Shown here one piece after another: positions 44,127-53,587 of a stretch of DNA of 64,000 bases. The position numbers were made by a program, and so were the translations under genes. The stretch comes from Vibrio celticus (GTDB taxonomy: Bacteria > Pseudomonadota > Gammaproteobacteria > Enterobacterales > Vibrionaceae), in contig NZ_AP025463.1 of assembly GCF_024347335.1 (NCBI RefSeq), positions 186,001 through 250,000 of the forward strand, written 5' to 3'. Position 1 is the first letter of the stretch, and each line of letters starts with the position of its first letter. The notes under the pieces are model-generated. The model was not told the origin of the DNA and made no database searches. It saw nothing but the letters and a program-made list of their open reading frames with translations.

Positions 44127-45506
44127 CTAGAGGGGGAGGATCGGCAAGCTGATTTCTATCTGTAATCCACCGAGTTGGCTGCGGGTCGCCGTGATGGTTC
44201 CGCTGTGTTGGCGAATCGCACTTTCAGTAATGGTTAATCCAAGACCTGTGCCGCCGGTATTACGATCACGGGCAGTGGAAACGCGATAGAAAGGTCTGAA
44301 GATAGAATCCAGCTCATCCTCTGGTACACCATCGCCATTATCGTTCACACAAATCGTCAGCTGATCTTGAACCACATGGAATTGCACATCCACTTGGTCT
44401 TTACCGTAGTAGATGGCATTGCGTGTAATGTTGTCTAGCGCACTCATCAGCAGTTTAGGGTTCCCCGAAATAGAGCGTTCTGGGATCTCCGAGAACGTCA
44501 GTTGTTTGCCCATCTGTTCGGCTTCAAACTCTGCGTCTTTTAAGATCTCTTCCCATAGGCTCGAGATAGGCTGAACCTCACGAGTAATATGGCTGTCGAC
44601 CTGCATACGAGATAGCGTCAGCAGCTCACTGATCATCTGTTCCAAACGCTGTGCTTCGGTATCAATGCGTTCTAACTCTTGGCTCTCGCCTTGTTTACGA
44701 ATCGCCAGTGCATTGGCCATGCGAAGACGTGTCAGTGGCGAGCGGAGCTCGTGTGAGATATCAGAGAGCAGGCGTTGTTGCCCCGAAATCATCTGGTTTA
44801 CCGCTTCTACCATCTGGTTAAAGCTTTCACCCGCTTGTCTGAACTCTGAAGTACCTTTTTCGAGTGTTGGATCGACCTCGAATTGACCTTTCGCCACGCG
44901 TTGTGCCGCGCGTTCTAGCCTGCGAGCGGGTTGACTCAGTGCCCAAGCTAGCCAAAGCAATAGCGGGGTACTCGCCAACATAACCGCAAGCAGTAACTGC
45001 AGAGGTCTATCAAACAGGCGTAACAAGAACGGAGGTGGTTGAGTCCACTTTATTCCGGCGTACATCAACAACTCTTCACCCGCGAGTTTGATGGGTACTG
45101 GACCTGCCACCATGTAGTGTCCGTACAGTTTTTGTTTCGGCACTTCAGGGTTATCTATCGAGGTAACAAAGTTGCGAATCGCTTTAAGTTTGTAGTCTGA
45201 ATGCCTTTTCGAGGTAAGGACTGCGCCCTCAAGATCGGTCAGATAGATGCGAGCGCGAGAATCCTTGCGGCTGCGTGGTGCCTCAAGTTGGAAGACAATC
45301 TTGCCCAGATTTGGTTCTTTGGCGTAGCGTTTCTCTGTGATTTTAGCGATACGCTCGAGTTTATCGAGGTGATCTGCAGGCACATCGCGCGCGACTCGAG
45401 GGTCTAAATGGGGAAGTGACAGCACCGACAAAAGCACCAGTAACATGGTGAACCAAAAGATAGCAAAGATACGTCCATATAAGCTGGTGATTTTAGGTAT
45501 ACGCAT
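44127..45506 (-). CDS. cpxA: Envelope-stress sensor histidine kinase CpxA
   Basis: A 459-residue two-helix inner-membrane kinase: first membrane helix near residues 12-30, a periplasmic sensor domain (about 31-165), and a second helix (LLLAVMLASTPLLLWLAWAL). HAMP, the H-box DISHELRSPLTRLRMA, N-box DNITRNAIYYG and G-box GGTGLGLTI follow. It phosphorylates CpxR when envelope proteins misfold. Its first codon overlaps the cpxR stop, so the two are translationally coupled. Confidence 0.97.
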   Translation of the reverse strand: MRIPKITSLYGRIFAIFWFTMLLVLLSVLSLPHLDPRVARDVPADHLDKLERIAKITEKRYAKEPNLGKIVFQLEAPRSRKDSRARIYLTDLEGAVLTSKRHSDYKLKAIRNFVTSIDNPEVPKQKLYGHYMVAGPVPIKLAGEELLMYAGIKWTQPPPFLLRLFDRPLQLLLAVMLASTPLLLWLAWALSQPARRLERAAQRVAKGQFEVDPTLEKGTSEFRQAGESFNQMVEAVNQMISGQQRLLSDISHELRSPLTRLRMANALAIRKQGESQELERIDTEAQRLEQMISELLTLSRMQVDSHITREVQPISSLWEEILKDAEFEAEQMGKQLTFSEIPERSISGNPKLLMSALDNITRNAIYYGKDQVDVQFHVVQDQLTICVNDNGDGVPEDELDSIFRPFYRVSTARDRNTGGTGLGLTITESAIRQHSGTITATRSQLGGLQIEISLPILPL

Positions 45507-46195
45507 TAATCTTCCTCTACCAATAAGTAGCCACGGCCTCGTAAGGTTTTGATGCGTGATTTACCGTCAGTGCGCTCAGGAATTTTCTTACGCAGGTTGG
45601 AGATGTGCATGTCTATCGCACGGTCAAACGCTGCGAGCCTTTTACCTAATACATCTAGGCTCAATGCTTCTTTGGTGATCACTTGCCCTGGGTTTTGGAT
45701 AAGGTGACTCAGTAGAGCGAACTCGGTGGTGGTGAGATCGATGAGCTCACCATTGCAGTAGGCTTCTTGTTTACCCGGGAAAACTTCGATGTCTTGATAT
45801 TGAACTCTATCACTGGCCGCTTTAGGCGCGGTGGCGGTTTGAGTTCGACGCAAGATAGCTCGAATACGCGCTAACAATTCTCGGTCACTGAAAGGTTTAG
45901 GCAGGTAATCGTCCGCGCCAAGCTCAAGACCAATCACACGGTCGATCTCTTCGCCTTTTGCGGTCAGCATCAGCACTGGTGTTTCCCAATTTTCTCTCAG
46001 TTTCTTTAGTGTTTCCATGCCATTAAGACGCGGCATCATCACATCCAAAAGAATCAGGTCAATCTCATCATTGATAGCTTCCAGCCCTGCATAGCCATCA
46101 TTGGCTTCGGAAACAGTGAAGCCCTCAAAGCTCAGAATGTCTTTGAGTAAGCTGGTTAACTCGGTGTCGTCATCAATAAGAAGAATGTTCGCCAT
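45506..46195 (-). CDS. cpxR: Envelope-stress response regulator CpxR
   Basis: A 229-residue OmpR-type regulator. The receiver has ANILLIDDDTELTSLL and Asp in LILLDVMMPRLNG; the C-terminal winged helix has TTEFALLSHLIQNPGQVITKE and RTLRGRGYLLV. It activates cpxP and its own operon through boxes in the 187-bp divergent region. It overlaps cpxA by one base and is divergent from cpxP. Confidence 0.97.
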   Translation of the reverse strand: MANILLIDDDTELTSLLKDILSFEGFTVSEANDGYAGLEAINDEIDLILLDVMMPRLNGMETLKKLRENWETPVLMLTAKGEEIDRVIGLELGADDYLPKPFSDRELLARIRAILRRTQTATAPKAASDRVQYQDIEVFPGKQEAYCNGELIDLTTTEFALLSHLIQNPGQVITKEALSLDVLGKRLAAFDRAIDMHISNLRKKIPERTDGKSRIKTLRGRGYLLVEED

Positions 46196-46266
46196 TGGGA
46201 AGCCTTAATCGGTTATCTACTATTTACAGGTTAATAATACTGCTAATTATTCGTCAACTTTCACTC

Positions 46267-46281
46267 TTTACGATTCTTTAC
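46267..46281. promoter_or_regulatory. CpxR box between cpxR and cpxP
   Basis: On the minus strand GTAAA-GAATC-GTAAA is an exact match to the CpxR consensus GTAAA-N5-GTAAA. A second, weaker half-pair (GTAAAGTGACGTTTA) lies at about 46288-46302. Both are placed to control cpxRA and cpxP. Confidence 0.87.
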
Positions 46282-46382
46282 GCTTTCTAAACGTCACTTT
46301 ACGAGGGAAAGACTAATCTATATCTAAGCGCTGAGAAACAGACGCAACACATGACTTATTATACCGAATTGAGGCAACAATT

Positions 46383-46892
46383 ATGAAAATGACTAAGAAA
46401 CTTGTACTAGCAGCTGCGGCACTTCCACTAATGTTAGGTACAGCAAGCGCGTTCGCATATGGCGGCGGCGATAAAGGCGACCATAAAGGCATGCACGGTA
46501 AATGTGGTGGCTTCGATAAGAAAGTGATGCGTCAACTAGACCTGACTGATGCACAAAAAACAGAATTGAAAGAGATGCGCGAAGCGAACCGCGCTGAGAT
46601 GAAAGAAAAACACGCTGGCAATAAAGCCGATAAAATGGCGAAAATGAAAGCGCACCAAGAAAAAGTTCAAGCATTGGTACTGGCTGACAATTTTGACGAA
46701 GCAGCAGCAAACGACCTAGCAAGCCAAATGGTTGAGAAGCAAACTGAGCGTCGCGTAGCAATGCTTAAGAAGCAACACGAAATGATGAGCGTACTAACGG
46801 CTGAGCAAAAGACTCAACTGAAAGAAATCCAACAAGAGCGCATGACTAAGTGTGCTGACAAAATGGAAAAACGCATGAACAAAGACAAGTAA
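46383..46892 (+). CDS. cpxP: Periplasmic Cpx inhibitor / adaptor CpxP
   Basis: A 169-residue periplasmic protein with a signal peptide (KLVLAAAALPLMLGTASAFA) and a helical, Lys/Met/Glu-rich body. It contains two LTxxQ motifs (LTDAQKTEL and LTAEQKTQL), the mark of the CpxP/Spy family. It binds misfolded proteins and damps CpxA. Divergent from cpxRA with a CpxR box between. The 3' end could release a small RNA, as cpxP does in enterobacteria (CpxQ), but I have no direct evidence. Confidence 0.9.
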   Translation: MKMTKKLVLAAAALPLMLGTASAFAYGGGDKGDHKGMHGKCGGFDKKVMRQLDLTDAQKTELKEMREANRAEMKEKHAGNKADKMAKMKAHQEKVQALVLADNFDEAAANDLASQMVEKQTERRVAMLKKQHEMMSVLTAEQKTQLKEIQQERMTKCADKMEKRMNKDK

Positions 46893-46936
46893 TTCATTGC
46901 TTGATAAATCAGCGTTGAATGAAAGTGTTTAGAAAG

Positions 46937-46960
46937 AAGCGGCCGAGTGCCGCTTTTTTT
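46937..46960 (+). terminator. cpxP terminator
   Basis: AAGCGGC, 5-nt loop, GCCGCTT, then a T run. Confidence 0.9.
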
Positions 46961-47056
46961 GATCTTTAAAAATGAATGTTTTACATCATGGCTGTCATAT
47001 TCAATTGGTGGTTTGCAGGTTATACTTTGTGCTATCAGTCACTTTATAGCCAAGTT

Positions 47057-47965
47057 ATGAAACAAGAATACGCACGTTTAGTTACGCTCGCCGCTTGGGC
47101 AGCCACAACCATCGCCACTATTTTATTGATAGTGAAAGTCGCAGCTTGGTGGGTGACAGGTTCCGTGAGTCTGTTGGCTTCCGTCGTGGATTCAATGCTG
47201 GATATCGCGGCCTCTGTCGTTAACCTTATCGTGGTTCGTTACTCTCTGCAGCCTGCCGACAAAGAGCACACCTTTGGTCATGGTAAGGCTGAATCTCTAG
47301 CTGCATTAGCGCAGGCAATGTTTATTTCAGGCTCTGCATGTTTCCTTATTCTCAATGGTATTGAACGCTTCTTCCGACCTCATGAACTGAACTCTCCAGA
47401 AATTGGTATCTACGTCAGCCTGTTCGCGATAGTGATGACGTTTGGTCTGGTTCGTTTCCAAAAACATGTGGTCAACAAAACGGGCAGCCAAGCAATTGCA
47501 GCCGATTCATTGCACTATCAATCAGACCTTTATATGAACGCTGCGATCATGCTGGCACTGGCATTGAGCTGGTTTGGGATTGGTCAGGCGGACTCAGTAT
47601 TCGCGGTCGGTATCGGTATCTACATTCTGTACAGCGCTTATCAAATGGCGATGGAAGCGGTTCAGTCTCTGCTTGATCATAAGCTGCCAGATGATGAGCT
47701 AAAACAGATTAAAGAGACATCATTGAGCGTGGAAGGCGTGCTGGGTGTGCATCAATTACGAACGCGTCGCTCGGGGCCAATACGCTTCATCCAACTGCAT
47801 CTAGAATTGGAAGATAATATCCCACTAATTGAAGCGCATCGCATTTCTGACGAAGTAGAGGCTAAGCTTATCTCCGTGTTCCCTGATGCTGATGTATTAA
47901 TTCACCAAGACCCGTATTCGGTCGTATTTGGACCAGAGAAGCAGCAGAAATTCCACTCGTGGTAA
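47057..47965 (+). CDS. fieF: Cation-efflux pump FieF
   Basis: A 302-residue cation-diffusion-facilitator protein exporting Fe2+ and Zn2+ in exchange for protons. It has six membrane helices with metal-site Asp residues in DSMLDIAASVVNLI and HYQSDLYMN, then a cytosolic ferredoxin-like domain (HQLRTRRSGPIRFIQLHLE). The frame extends upstream to 46976, but the ATG at 47057 matches the E. coli FieF start and no RBS supports the longer form. Between cpxP and pfkA, the conserved order. Confidence 0.94.
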   Translation: MKQEYARLVTLAAWAATTIATILLIVKVAAWWVTGSVSLLASVVDSMLDIAASVVNLIVVRYSLQPADKEHTFGHGKAESLAALAQAMFISGSACFLILNGIERFFRPHELNSPEIGIYVSLFAIVMTFGLVRFQKHVVNKTGSQAIAADSLHYQSDLYMNAAIMLALALSWFGIGQADSVFAVGIGIYILYSAYQMAMEAVQSLLDHKLPDDELKQIKETSLSVEGVLGVHQLRTRRSGPIRFIQLHLELEDNIPLIEAHRISDEVEAKLISVFPDADVLIHQDPYSVVFGPEKQQKFHSW

Positions 47966-48074
47966 TGCGTGCTAAAAATCAGCGGGCAAATGGTAAGTGG
48001 GTGGCTTTTGAACTAAAGTGAGTAAAAATTACTAACTGTTAGGTGATTCAAAAACCACCTTAGTAACAATTAAT

Positions 48075-48096
48075 GTTGATTCTGATGTGAATCAAC
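48075..48096. promoter_or_regulatory. Palindrome in the pfkA upstream region
   Basis: GTTGATTC (48075-48082), 6-bp spacer, GAATCAAC (48089-48096) is a perfect inverted repeat about 190 bp before pfkA. It contains TGAATC, the left part of a Cra/FruR site, but the rest departs from that consensus. The rest of 47966-48276 is AT-rich and without a gene. Confidence 0.45.
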
Positions 48097-48282
48097 AAAG
48101 TTATTGAGTAAAACTGTAATACTCTTACAGAAGTAGAAATGTTACATAATTTTACGCGATTTGAGTGCTATTCCTGTTGAGGAAATGTAACATAACGCAC
48201 AAATATAGATTTAAAATCTTGTTGATATACAATCAGCAAGAACAAGAATTGAATAATAGATTCCCAAAAATCGAGGGTGAGC

Positions 48283-49245
48283 ATGATTAAGAAGATCGGT
48301 GTTTTGACCAGTGGTGGTGACGCTCCAGGTATGAACGCAGCAGTTCGCGGCGTTGTTCGTACTGCGTTATCAGTTGGCATTGAAGTTTACGGTATTTACG
48401 ATGGCTACCAAGGCCTTGTTGAAGACCGTATCGAAAAGCTTGACCGTTCAAGCGTATCTGACGTGATCAACCGTGGTGGTACTTTCTTAGGTTCTGCACG
48501 TTTCCCTGAATTTAAAGACGTTGCTGTTCGTGAGAAAGGCATTGAGAACCTTAAGAAGCACGGCATCGAAGCACTTGTTGTTATCGGTGGTGACGGTTCT
48601 TACATGGGTGCTAAAAAACTGACTGAAATGGGTTACCCATGTATCGGTCTTCCAGGCACAATCGATAACGATATCGCGGGTACTGACTACACAATCGGCT
48701 ACCTAACAGCGCTTAACACTGTTATTGATTCAATTGACCGTCTACGTGACACGTCTTCTTCTCACCAACGTATTTCTATTGTTGAAATCATGGGCCGTCA
48801 CTGTGGTGACCTTACGCTTATGTCAGCAATCGCGGGTGGTTGTGAGTACATCATTACTCCAGAGACTGGCCTAGATAAACAACAGCTTATCAGCAACATC
48901 CAAGATGGTATTGCTAAAGGTAAGAAGCACGCAATCATCGCTCTAACTGAGCTAATGATGGATGCGAACGAACTGGCTAAAGAGATTGAATCTTCAACTG
49001 GTCGTGAAACTCGTGCAACGGTTCTTGGTCACATCCAACGTGGTGGTCGTCCTACTGCATTTGACCGTGTACTGGCTTCTCGCATGGGTAACTACGCTGT
49101 TCACCTTCTTCAAGAAGGTCACGGTGGTCGTTGTGTTGGTATCGAGAAAGAAGAACTTGTTCACCACGACATCATCGACTGTATCGAGAACATGCAGAAC
49201 CCAGACCGTTCTGAGCTGTTCCGCGTTGCAGAAGAGTTGTTCTAA
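48283..49245 (+). CDS. pfkA: 6-phosphofructokinase
   Basis: A 320-residue ATP-dependent enzyme phosphorylating fructose 6-phosphate in glycolysis. It carries KKIGVLTSGGDAPGMNAAVRG, the catalytic LPGTIDNDIAGTDYTIGY, MGRHCGDLT and LGHIQRGGRPTAFDR. The frame includes a GTG at 48277, but the ATG at 48283 has GAGGG at the right distance. Terminated by a strong hairpin. Confidence 0.97.
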   Translation: MIKKIGVLTSGGDAPGMNAAVRGVVRTALSVGIEVYGIYDGYQGLVEDRIEKLDRSSVSDVINRGGTFLGSARFPEFKDVAVREKGIENLKKHGIEALVVIGGDGSYMGAKKLTEMGYPCIGLPGTIDNDIAGTDYTIGYLTALNTVIDSIDRLRDTSSSHQRISIVEIMGRHCGDLTLMSAIAGGCEYIITPETGLDKQQLISNIQDGIAKGKKHAIIALTELMMDANELAKEIESSTGRETRATVLGHIQRGGRPTAFDRVLASRMGNYAVHLLQEGHGGRCVGIEKEELVHHDIIDCIENMQNPDRSELFRVAEELF

Positions 49246-49274
49246 GCCACGCCTAGCGTTCGCTTAAAGAATTT

Positions 49275-49304
49275 AAAAACCGCTGATTGTTCAGCGGTTT
49301 TTTT
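49275..49304 (+). terminator. pfkA terminator
   Basis: AAAACCGCTGA, 4-nt loop, TCAGCGGTTTT and more T. Confidence 0.93.
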
Positions 49305-49341
49305 GTGCCTGCCGTTTGAGGTTTCTGGAATGACAGGCAAC

Positions 49342-49368
49342 AAAAAAGGCCAACCTAAGTTGACCTTT
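49342..49368 (-). terminator. tpiA terminator
   Basis: AAAGGCCAAC (49345-49354) and GTTGACCTTT (49359-49368), one wobble, with an A run on the left giving the minus-strand T tail. Confidence 0.88.
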
Positions 49369-49395
49369 CATCTAATCTAAACGGTGACGTTTAAA

Positions 49396-50166
49396 TTAAG
49401 CTTTTGCTTCAGCTGCTGCTTTAGCGATAGCTGCGAAGCTTTTCGCGTCTAGCGCTGCGCCGCCAACTAGAGCACCGTCGATGTCTGGTTGTGCGAAGTA
49501 AGCTGCTGCGTTTTCTGGCTTAACAGAACCGCCGTATTGGATAACAACTTTCTTAGCAACTTCTTCAGATTTCTCTGCGATGTGTGCACGGATTTGAGCG
49601 TGGATGCGTTGTGCATCTTCAGCGGTAGCTGCTTTACCAGTACCGATAGCCCAGATTGGTTCGTAAGCGATGATAGCGCCTTCAAGAGCTTCAACACCTT
49701 GAGTGTTGATAACAGCGTCAAGTTGACGAGCACATACAGCAACAGTTTCGCCGGCTTCGTTTTGTGCTTCAGATTCACCGATACAAAGAACTGGAGTTAG
49801 GCCGTTCTCTTTTAGGAATGCGAATTTCTTAGCTACGAACTCATCTGATTCGTTGTGGTATTCACGACGCTCAGAGTGACCGATGATGATGTGAGATGCG
49901 CCGAACTCTTTAAGCATTGCTGGAGACATGTCGCCAGTGAATGCACCGCTGTTGTTTAGGTCAGAGTTTTGAGCACCTAGGATGATCGCGCTGCCAGCTT
50001 CAGTAAGCGTACGCTCAGCAAGATCAACGAAAAGTGCTGGTGGAGCAACTGCTACGTCTACGCCTGTTACGCCTTCAAGTTCAGCGTTAAGACCGTTTAG
50101 TAGATCAACAACCATTTCTTTGCTGCCGTTTAGTTTCCAGTTACCCATAACTACAGGATGACGCAT
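49396..50166 (-). CDS. tpiA: Triosephosphate isomerase
   Basis: A 256-residue glycolytic enzyme interconverting dihydroxyacetone phosphate and glyceraldehyde 3-phosphate. Catalytic residues appear in MGNWKLNG (Lys), IIGHSERRE (His) and the signature AYEPIWAIGTG (Glu). Full length. Convergent with pfkA, so two glycolytic genes meet tail to tail here. Confidence 0.98.
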   Translation of the reverse strand: MRHPVVMGNWKLNGSKEMVVDLLNGLNAELEGVTGVDVAVAPPALFVDLAERTLTEAGSAIILGAQNSDLNNSGAFTGDMSPAMLKEFGASHIIIGHSERREYHNESDEFVAKKFAFLKENGLTPVLCIGESEAQNEAGETVAVCARQLDAVINTQGVEALEGAIIAYEPIWAIGTGKAATAEDAQRIHAQIRAHIAEKSEEVAKKVVIQYGGSVKPENAAAYFAQPDIDGALVGGAALDAKSFAAIAKAAAEAKA

Positions 50167-50415
50167 AGGAATATCTCCAAAGTATTTAAATAAATCGAAT
50201 GTAAAAAAGTAAACTTTATTACGAAATAATATAACAGATTAATATCAACAGATCATGACTGTGGTCATGACTTTCTTGGATCTTACTCAATGGTCAGAGT
50301 AGATTTTGAGCATATATCAGTGATCCGGCAGACAGAATAATAGCTAACTTCTCGGATTTTTCATCGTTAGTTGTTATTAAGGGACAAACGATTGCGTTAA
50401 CAACAGGAAGTAACA

Positions 50416-50763
50416 ATGCCGAATCTAGTTCTAGAGTACTCCAATTCAGTGGATGAGCGAGTAAATATCCAAGGCTTACTGGAAGATCTCCACCAAGTTG
50501 CTCTCACATGTGGCTTGTTTGATGTGCCATCAGTGAAATCTCGTTCACTGCGTTGCCATAATTGGTTGGTCGGTGATGAGGAAGATAGTGTAGACTTTAT
50601 TCATATCAGCTTTGAGTTACTTTCGGGACGAACGGAAGAGCAAAAGCGAGAATTGTCACGATCGTTAATGCAGATCCTGCAAGAACAAGCGAGTCATGTA
50701 AGAAGCTTAACGGTGAATATTCGTGATATGGATAAAAGTTGCTTTCAAAAAGTAATAAACTAA
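50416..50763 (+). CDS. 5-carboxymethyl-2-hydroxymuconate isomerase family protein
   Basis: A 115-residue protein of the tautomerase-like CHMI (HpaF) family: MPNLVLEYSNSV with the catalytic N-terminal Pro after Met removal, HISFELLSGRTEEQK, and a C-terminal VNIRDMDKSCFQKV. HpaF acts in homoprotocatechuate breakdown, but no other genes of that pathway are near, so the true substrate is uncertain. An AGGAAG RBS precedes the ATG. Upstream of the DUF805 gene. Confidence 0.85.
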   Translation: MPNLVLEYSNSVDERVNIQGLLEDLHQVALTCGLFDVPSVKSRSLRCHNWLVGDEEDSVDFIHISFELLSGRTEEQKRELSRSLMQILQEQASHVRSLTVNIRDMDKSCFQKVIN

Positions 50764-50808
50764 CCATTGCTGCTGACTTTTAGCGGCGTATAAATTTGAG
50801 TATTTAAG

Positions 50809-51237
50809 ATGTCGATGAAAGAATTACTGCTCTCTTTCAAGGGGAGAATTGGTCGTAAGACTTACTGGATTTGGAATGTTTTCTACTACATAGCGATTAC
50901 CGGTTTTGCTTCAGGTATCTCTGTGTTGTTCCCTGCTTACTCTTATATCCTGCTACCAATCGTCCTATTGATGCTTGTGATCCCAGACCTTGCGGTAACC
51001 GCTAAGCGCTGGCACGACCGCAATAAGTCTAATTACTGGCTACTATTGAATGTGCCATTAGTATTGGGTCGTTTAGCTTCGCCAATGGTTGCAACGACGA
51101 CAGAGCCGGTATCGCCAATTCATATGGCGGCAACCGTCGCGGCATTAGTGTGTGGTTTCTGGATTCTGATTGAGTGTGGTTTGTTGAAAGGTACAGAAGG
51201 CCGTAATGACTACGGCGAAGACCCATGTAAATATTGA
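50809..51237 (+). CDS. DUF805 membrane protein
   Basis: A 142-residue inner-membrane protein with about four hydrophobic segments. LLLSFKGRIGRKTYWIWNV at the N-terminus and AVTAKRWHDRNKSNYW are DUF805 hallmarks (YhaH-like). Function unknown. It ends only 8-10 bp before the IS4-like element, but the frame is whole. Confidence 0.88.
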   Translation: MSMKELLLSFKGRIGRKTYWIWNVFYYIAITGFASGISVLFPAYSYILLPIVLLMLVIPDLAVTAKRWHDRNKSNYWLLLNVPLVLGRLASPMVATTTEPVSPIHMAATVAALVCGFWILIECGLLKGTEGRNDYGEDPCKY

Positions 51238-51317
51238 TCGATAAGAAGGGAGCATTAAGCTCTAATGCCGATCAGTTAAAGCCAAAGTGATCGGTTGAAC
51301 GATCCTTCAGAGCTGTC

Positions 51318-51353
51318 AAAATCCAAGTGTATTTAATGCACTTGGATTTTTTT
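51318..51353 (+). terminator. Hairpin directly before the IS A transposase start
   Basis: AAAATCCAAGTG (51318-51329) and CACTTGGATTTT (51339-51350) form a perfect 12-bp stem followed by TTT; the transposase ATG is at 51354. It could stop transcription entering from outside or hide the start site. Confidence 0.75.
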
Positions 51354-52200
51354 ATGGATGTTTCTCAAGCTCTAAACATAATTAATGATTGGAAACCTAG
51401 CAACGTTGAAACTTTGTCTGACTTGCTTCCAATTGACCTCATCGACGAAGCTTATTCTCTTACTGATACCGTCACGATGAGAAAGAGGAAATTAACTTTA
51501 GAATCCATGGTGTGGCTGCTTGTTGGAATGGCTATCTATAACAGTAAATCCATGAAAGATTTAGTGAACCAACTTGATATTGTCGACCGTACAGGTAAAG
51601 CTTTTGTCGCACCAAGTGCGTTAACTCAACGTCGAAAGACGTTGGGTGAAGACGCAATTAAAGCGGTCTTTGAGCGAATGACTACGTCATGGTTAAAAAG
51701 TGCAAAGTTACCCCAGTGGAATGGATTAACGCTTCTTGGCGTCGATGGCGTTGTTTGGCGAACGCCCGATAACCCGCAAAATGAAAAGGCATTTTCTCGA
51801 CAAAAAGGGACGCAATATCCGCAAGTGAGAATGGTCTGCCAAATGGAACTAAGCAGTCACATTATTACGGCCAGTGCCTTTGATAATTACAATACAAACG
51901 AAATGATATTAGCTGAAAAACTGATAGAAACAACACCAAACCATAGCGTGACAATGTTCGATAAGGGTTCTATTCTTTAGGCTTATTACATAAATGGCAA
52001 GACTCTGGCTCAGAGCGTCATTGGCTTATCCCCCTCAAGAAAAATACACAATATGACATTGTTCAATCTTTAGGGCGAAATGACAAACTGGTTCAATTAC
52101 ACAGTAACCCAAGGGCTAGAAAGCTATGGCCTGATTTACCAAAGTCGATAACCGCTCGACTTGTCACTCGTAAAATTAAAGGAAAAGACTACCAAGTATT

Positions 52201-53587
52201 CATAGACTGAACCTTAAGCATTAAGACCAGCATAAATCCCGTCTAACGTGATGTTTTTCTTTGACTTCCTCTGGGCGGACTTTTGTGCGTTCTTAAATAT
52301 ATAGCTAGAGGCCCATTCCAGTTTATTACCTATTTCTGACCATGCCTTGTGGCTGATACATTCAAATATGGGCAACAGCCACACATCCACATTTTTTGCC
52401 GCCTTAAACAGCGAGACCGATGGCATTATCTGAAGCGCAGTACTGCGCCTGATGATCAGCGAGAGTAAACTGGCCCAGATAAGCCCATCAACGATGGCCT
52501 TTTGTGCGGTGACAAATCGTTGCCAGTTTGTGTGAGATTTTAATTCTTTAAAAAGCAACTCCACCTGCCATCGACAGCGGTAGATCGCCATTATGTCATC
52601 AGCAGTATAGGTACCTGAAGGCAAGTTAGTTAACCAAATACAGAATCGCTTTTCTTCGGCAAACCAACGTCTTACCACTCTAAATTCTTGCTTACCACTA
52701 CGAACTTTAAGGTCGAGTACCTGTGAGCGATTAGTACCTCGAGTGATGTCTTTGAGCTTCTTTCCTTCTAGTTTAGATAAATGCCGGCCCTGACCGTTTC
52801 TCGCTTCTATAACATGAGGATTCAGGGACTTTGCTCCTCGAAAAATATAGAAACCACCATACAGTTCAAGCTCAGTAAAGAATTGGAAGTCAGGGTACCC
52901 TGCGTCAGCCAACAACAATTTGTTACTCATTGTTTTGGGGCGGGCAAAAGTCTCTTTCTGATGCTGTATCAGCGCTGATGCTCATTGCGACTGGAGAAAA
53001 GCTTTTTAAAGACATTGTCATATGGCATTCAACTGCGGCTGGATTGCGTTTAAATCGGCTCGGGTAAACGTTCGAAAGGTCACGATGAATGTGGAAAGAG
53101 CTACCATCTTGAAGCAGCACATCATCAAAGGTGGCGAGTTTATCTGGTAGGTTGGCACTCTGCTGGCGAGCAAACTGAGCTATCGCTCGCATGGCCAATT
53201 GGCGCATGAATATCGGAAATTCTTCTTTCTTAACTGGTTATGGTAGGGCTTATAAGCCACAGTATTTTTAGCGCTTAAGCACATCCCATTGAATTGCCTT
53301 AGTAAATCGGCAATAGATGAGCAGTTTCCTTTGCTCAAAGCGGCCACTAGGCTTACTACTAGCTGGTCGGGTAAGATAGCCCGACATCGCTTCATAAGTC
53401 CTGTACTTTTCGCCATTTTTTGAAGGCTATCAGCATTAAAGAATTGCTTAAACTGCTTTTGTAGGGAGATAATCGTCATCGGCTTCACGGTTGATATGGG
53501 TGGTTTGTTTGGCGACGATTATCTGATCATAAATGAAGCCTTTTTTCTATCTAAATAAATAGCTTAGAGCTTAAGATCCTGTCTATG
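52201..53587 (-). mobile_element. IS4-family element B nested in element A
   Basis: A 1387-bp insertion bounded by a 10-bp direct repeat ACCAAGTATT (52191-52200 and 53588-53597). Ends are inverted repeats starting CATAGAC with CTTAAGC further in. Removing it and one repeat copy restores the element A reading frame. The 10-bp duplication is in the range for the IS4 family. Its transposase runs opposite to that of A. Confidence 0.93.
52214..53488 (-). pseudogene. Transposase of element B (two frameshifts)
   Basis: Three overlapping frames read as one transposase: 53488-53180 (LQKQFKQFFNADSLQKMAK), 53207-52923 (DVLLQDGSSFHIH, first Asp), and 52930-52214 (LLLADAGYPDF, second Asp; YRCRWQVELLFKELKSH, the YREK motif). 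Frame changes at about 53205-53225 and 52925-52960 break it, so it cannot make an active enzyme. Confidence 0.87.

Noticed and set aside
46893..46960. CpxQ-like small RNA from the cpxP 3' end
   Set aside because: A terminator is present but I cannot identify a conserved seed or processing site, so only the terminator is annotated.
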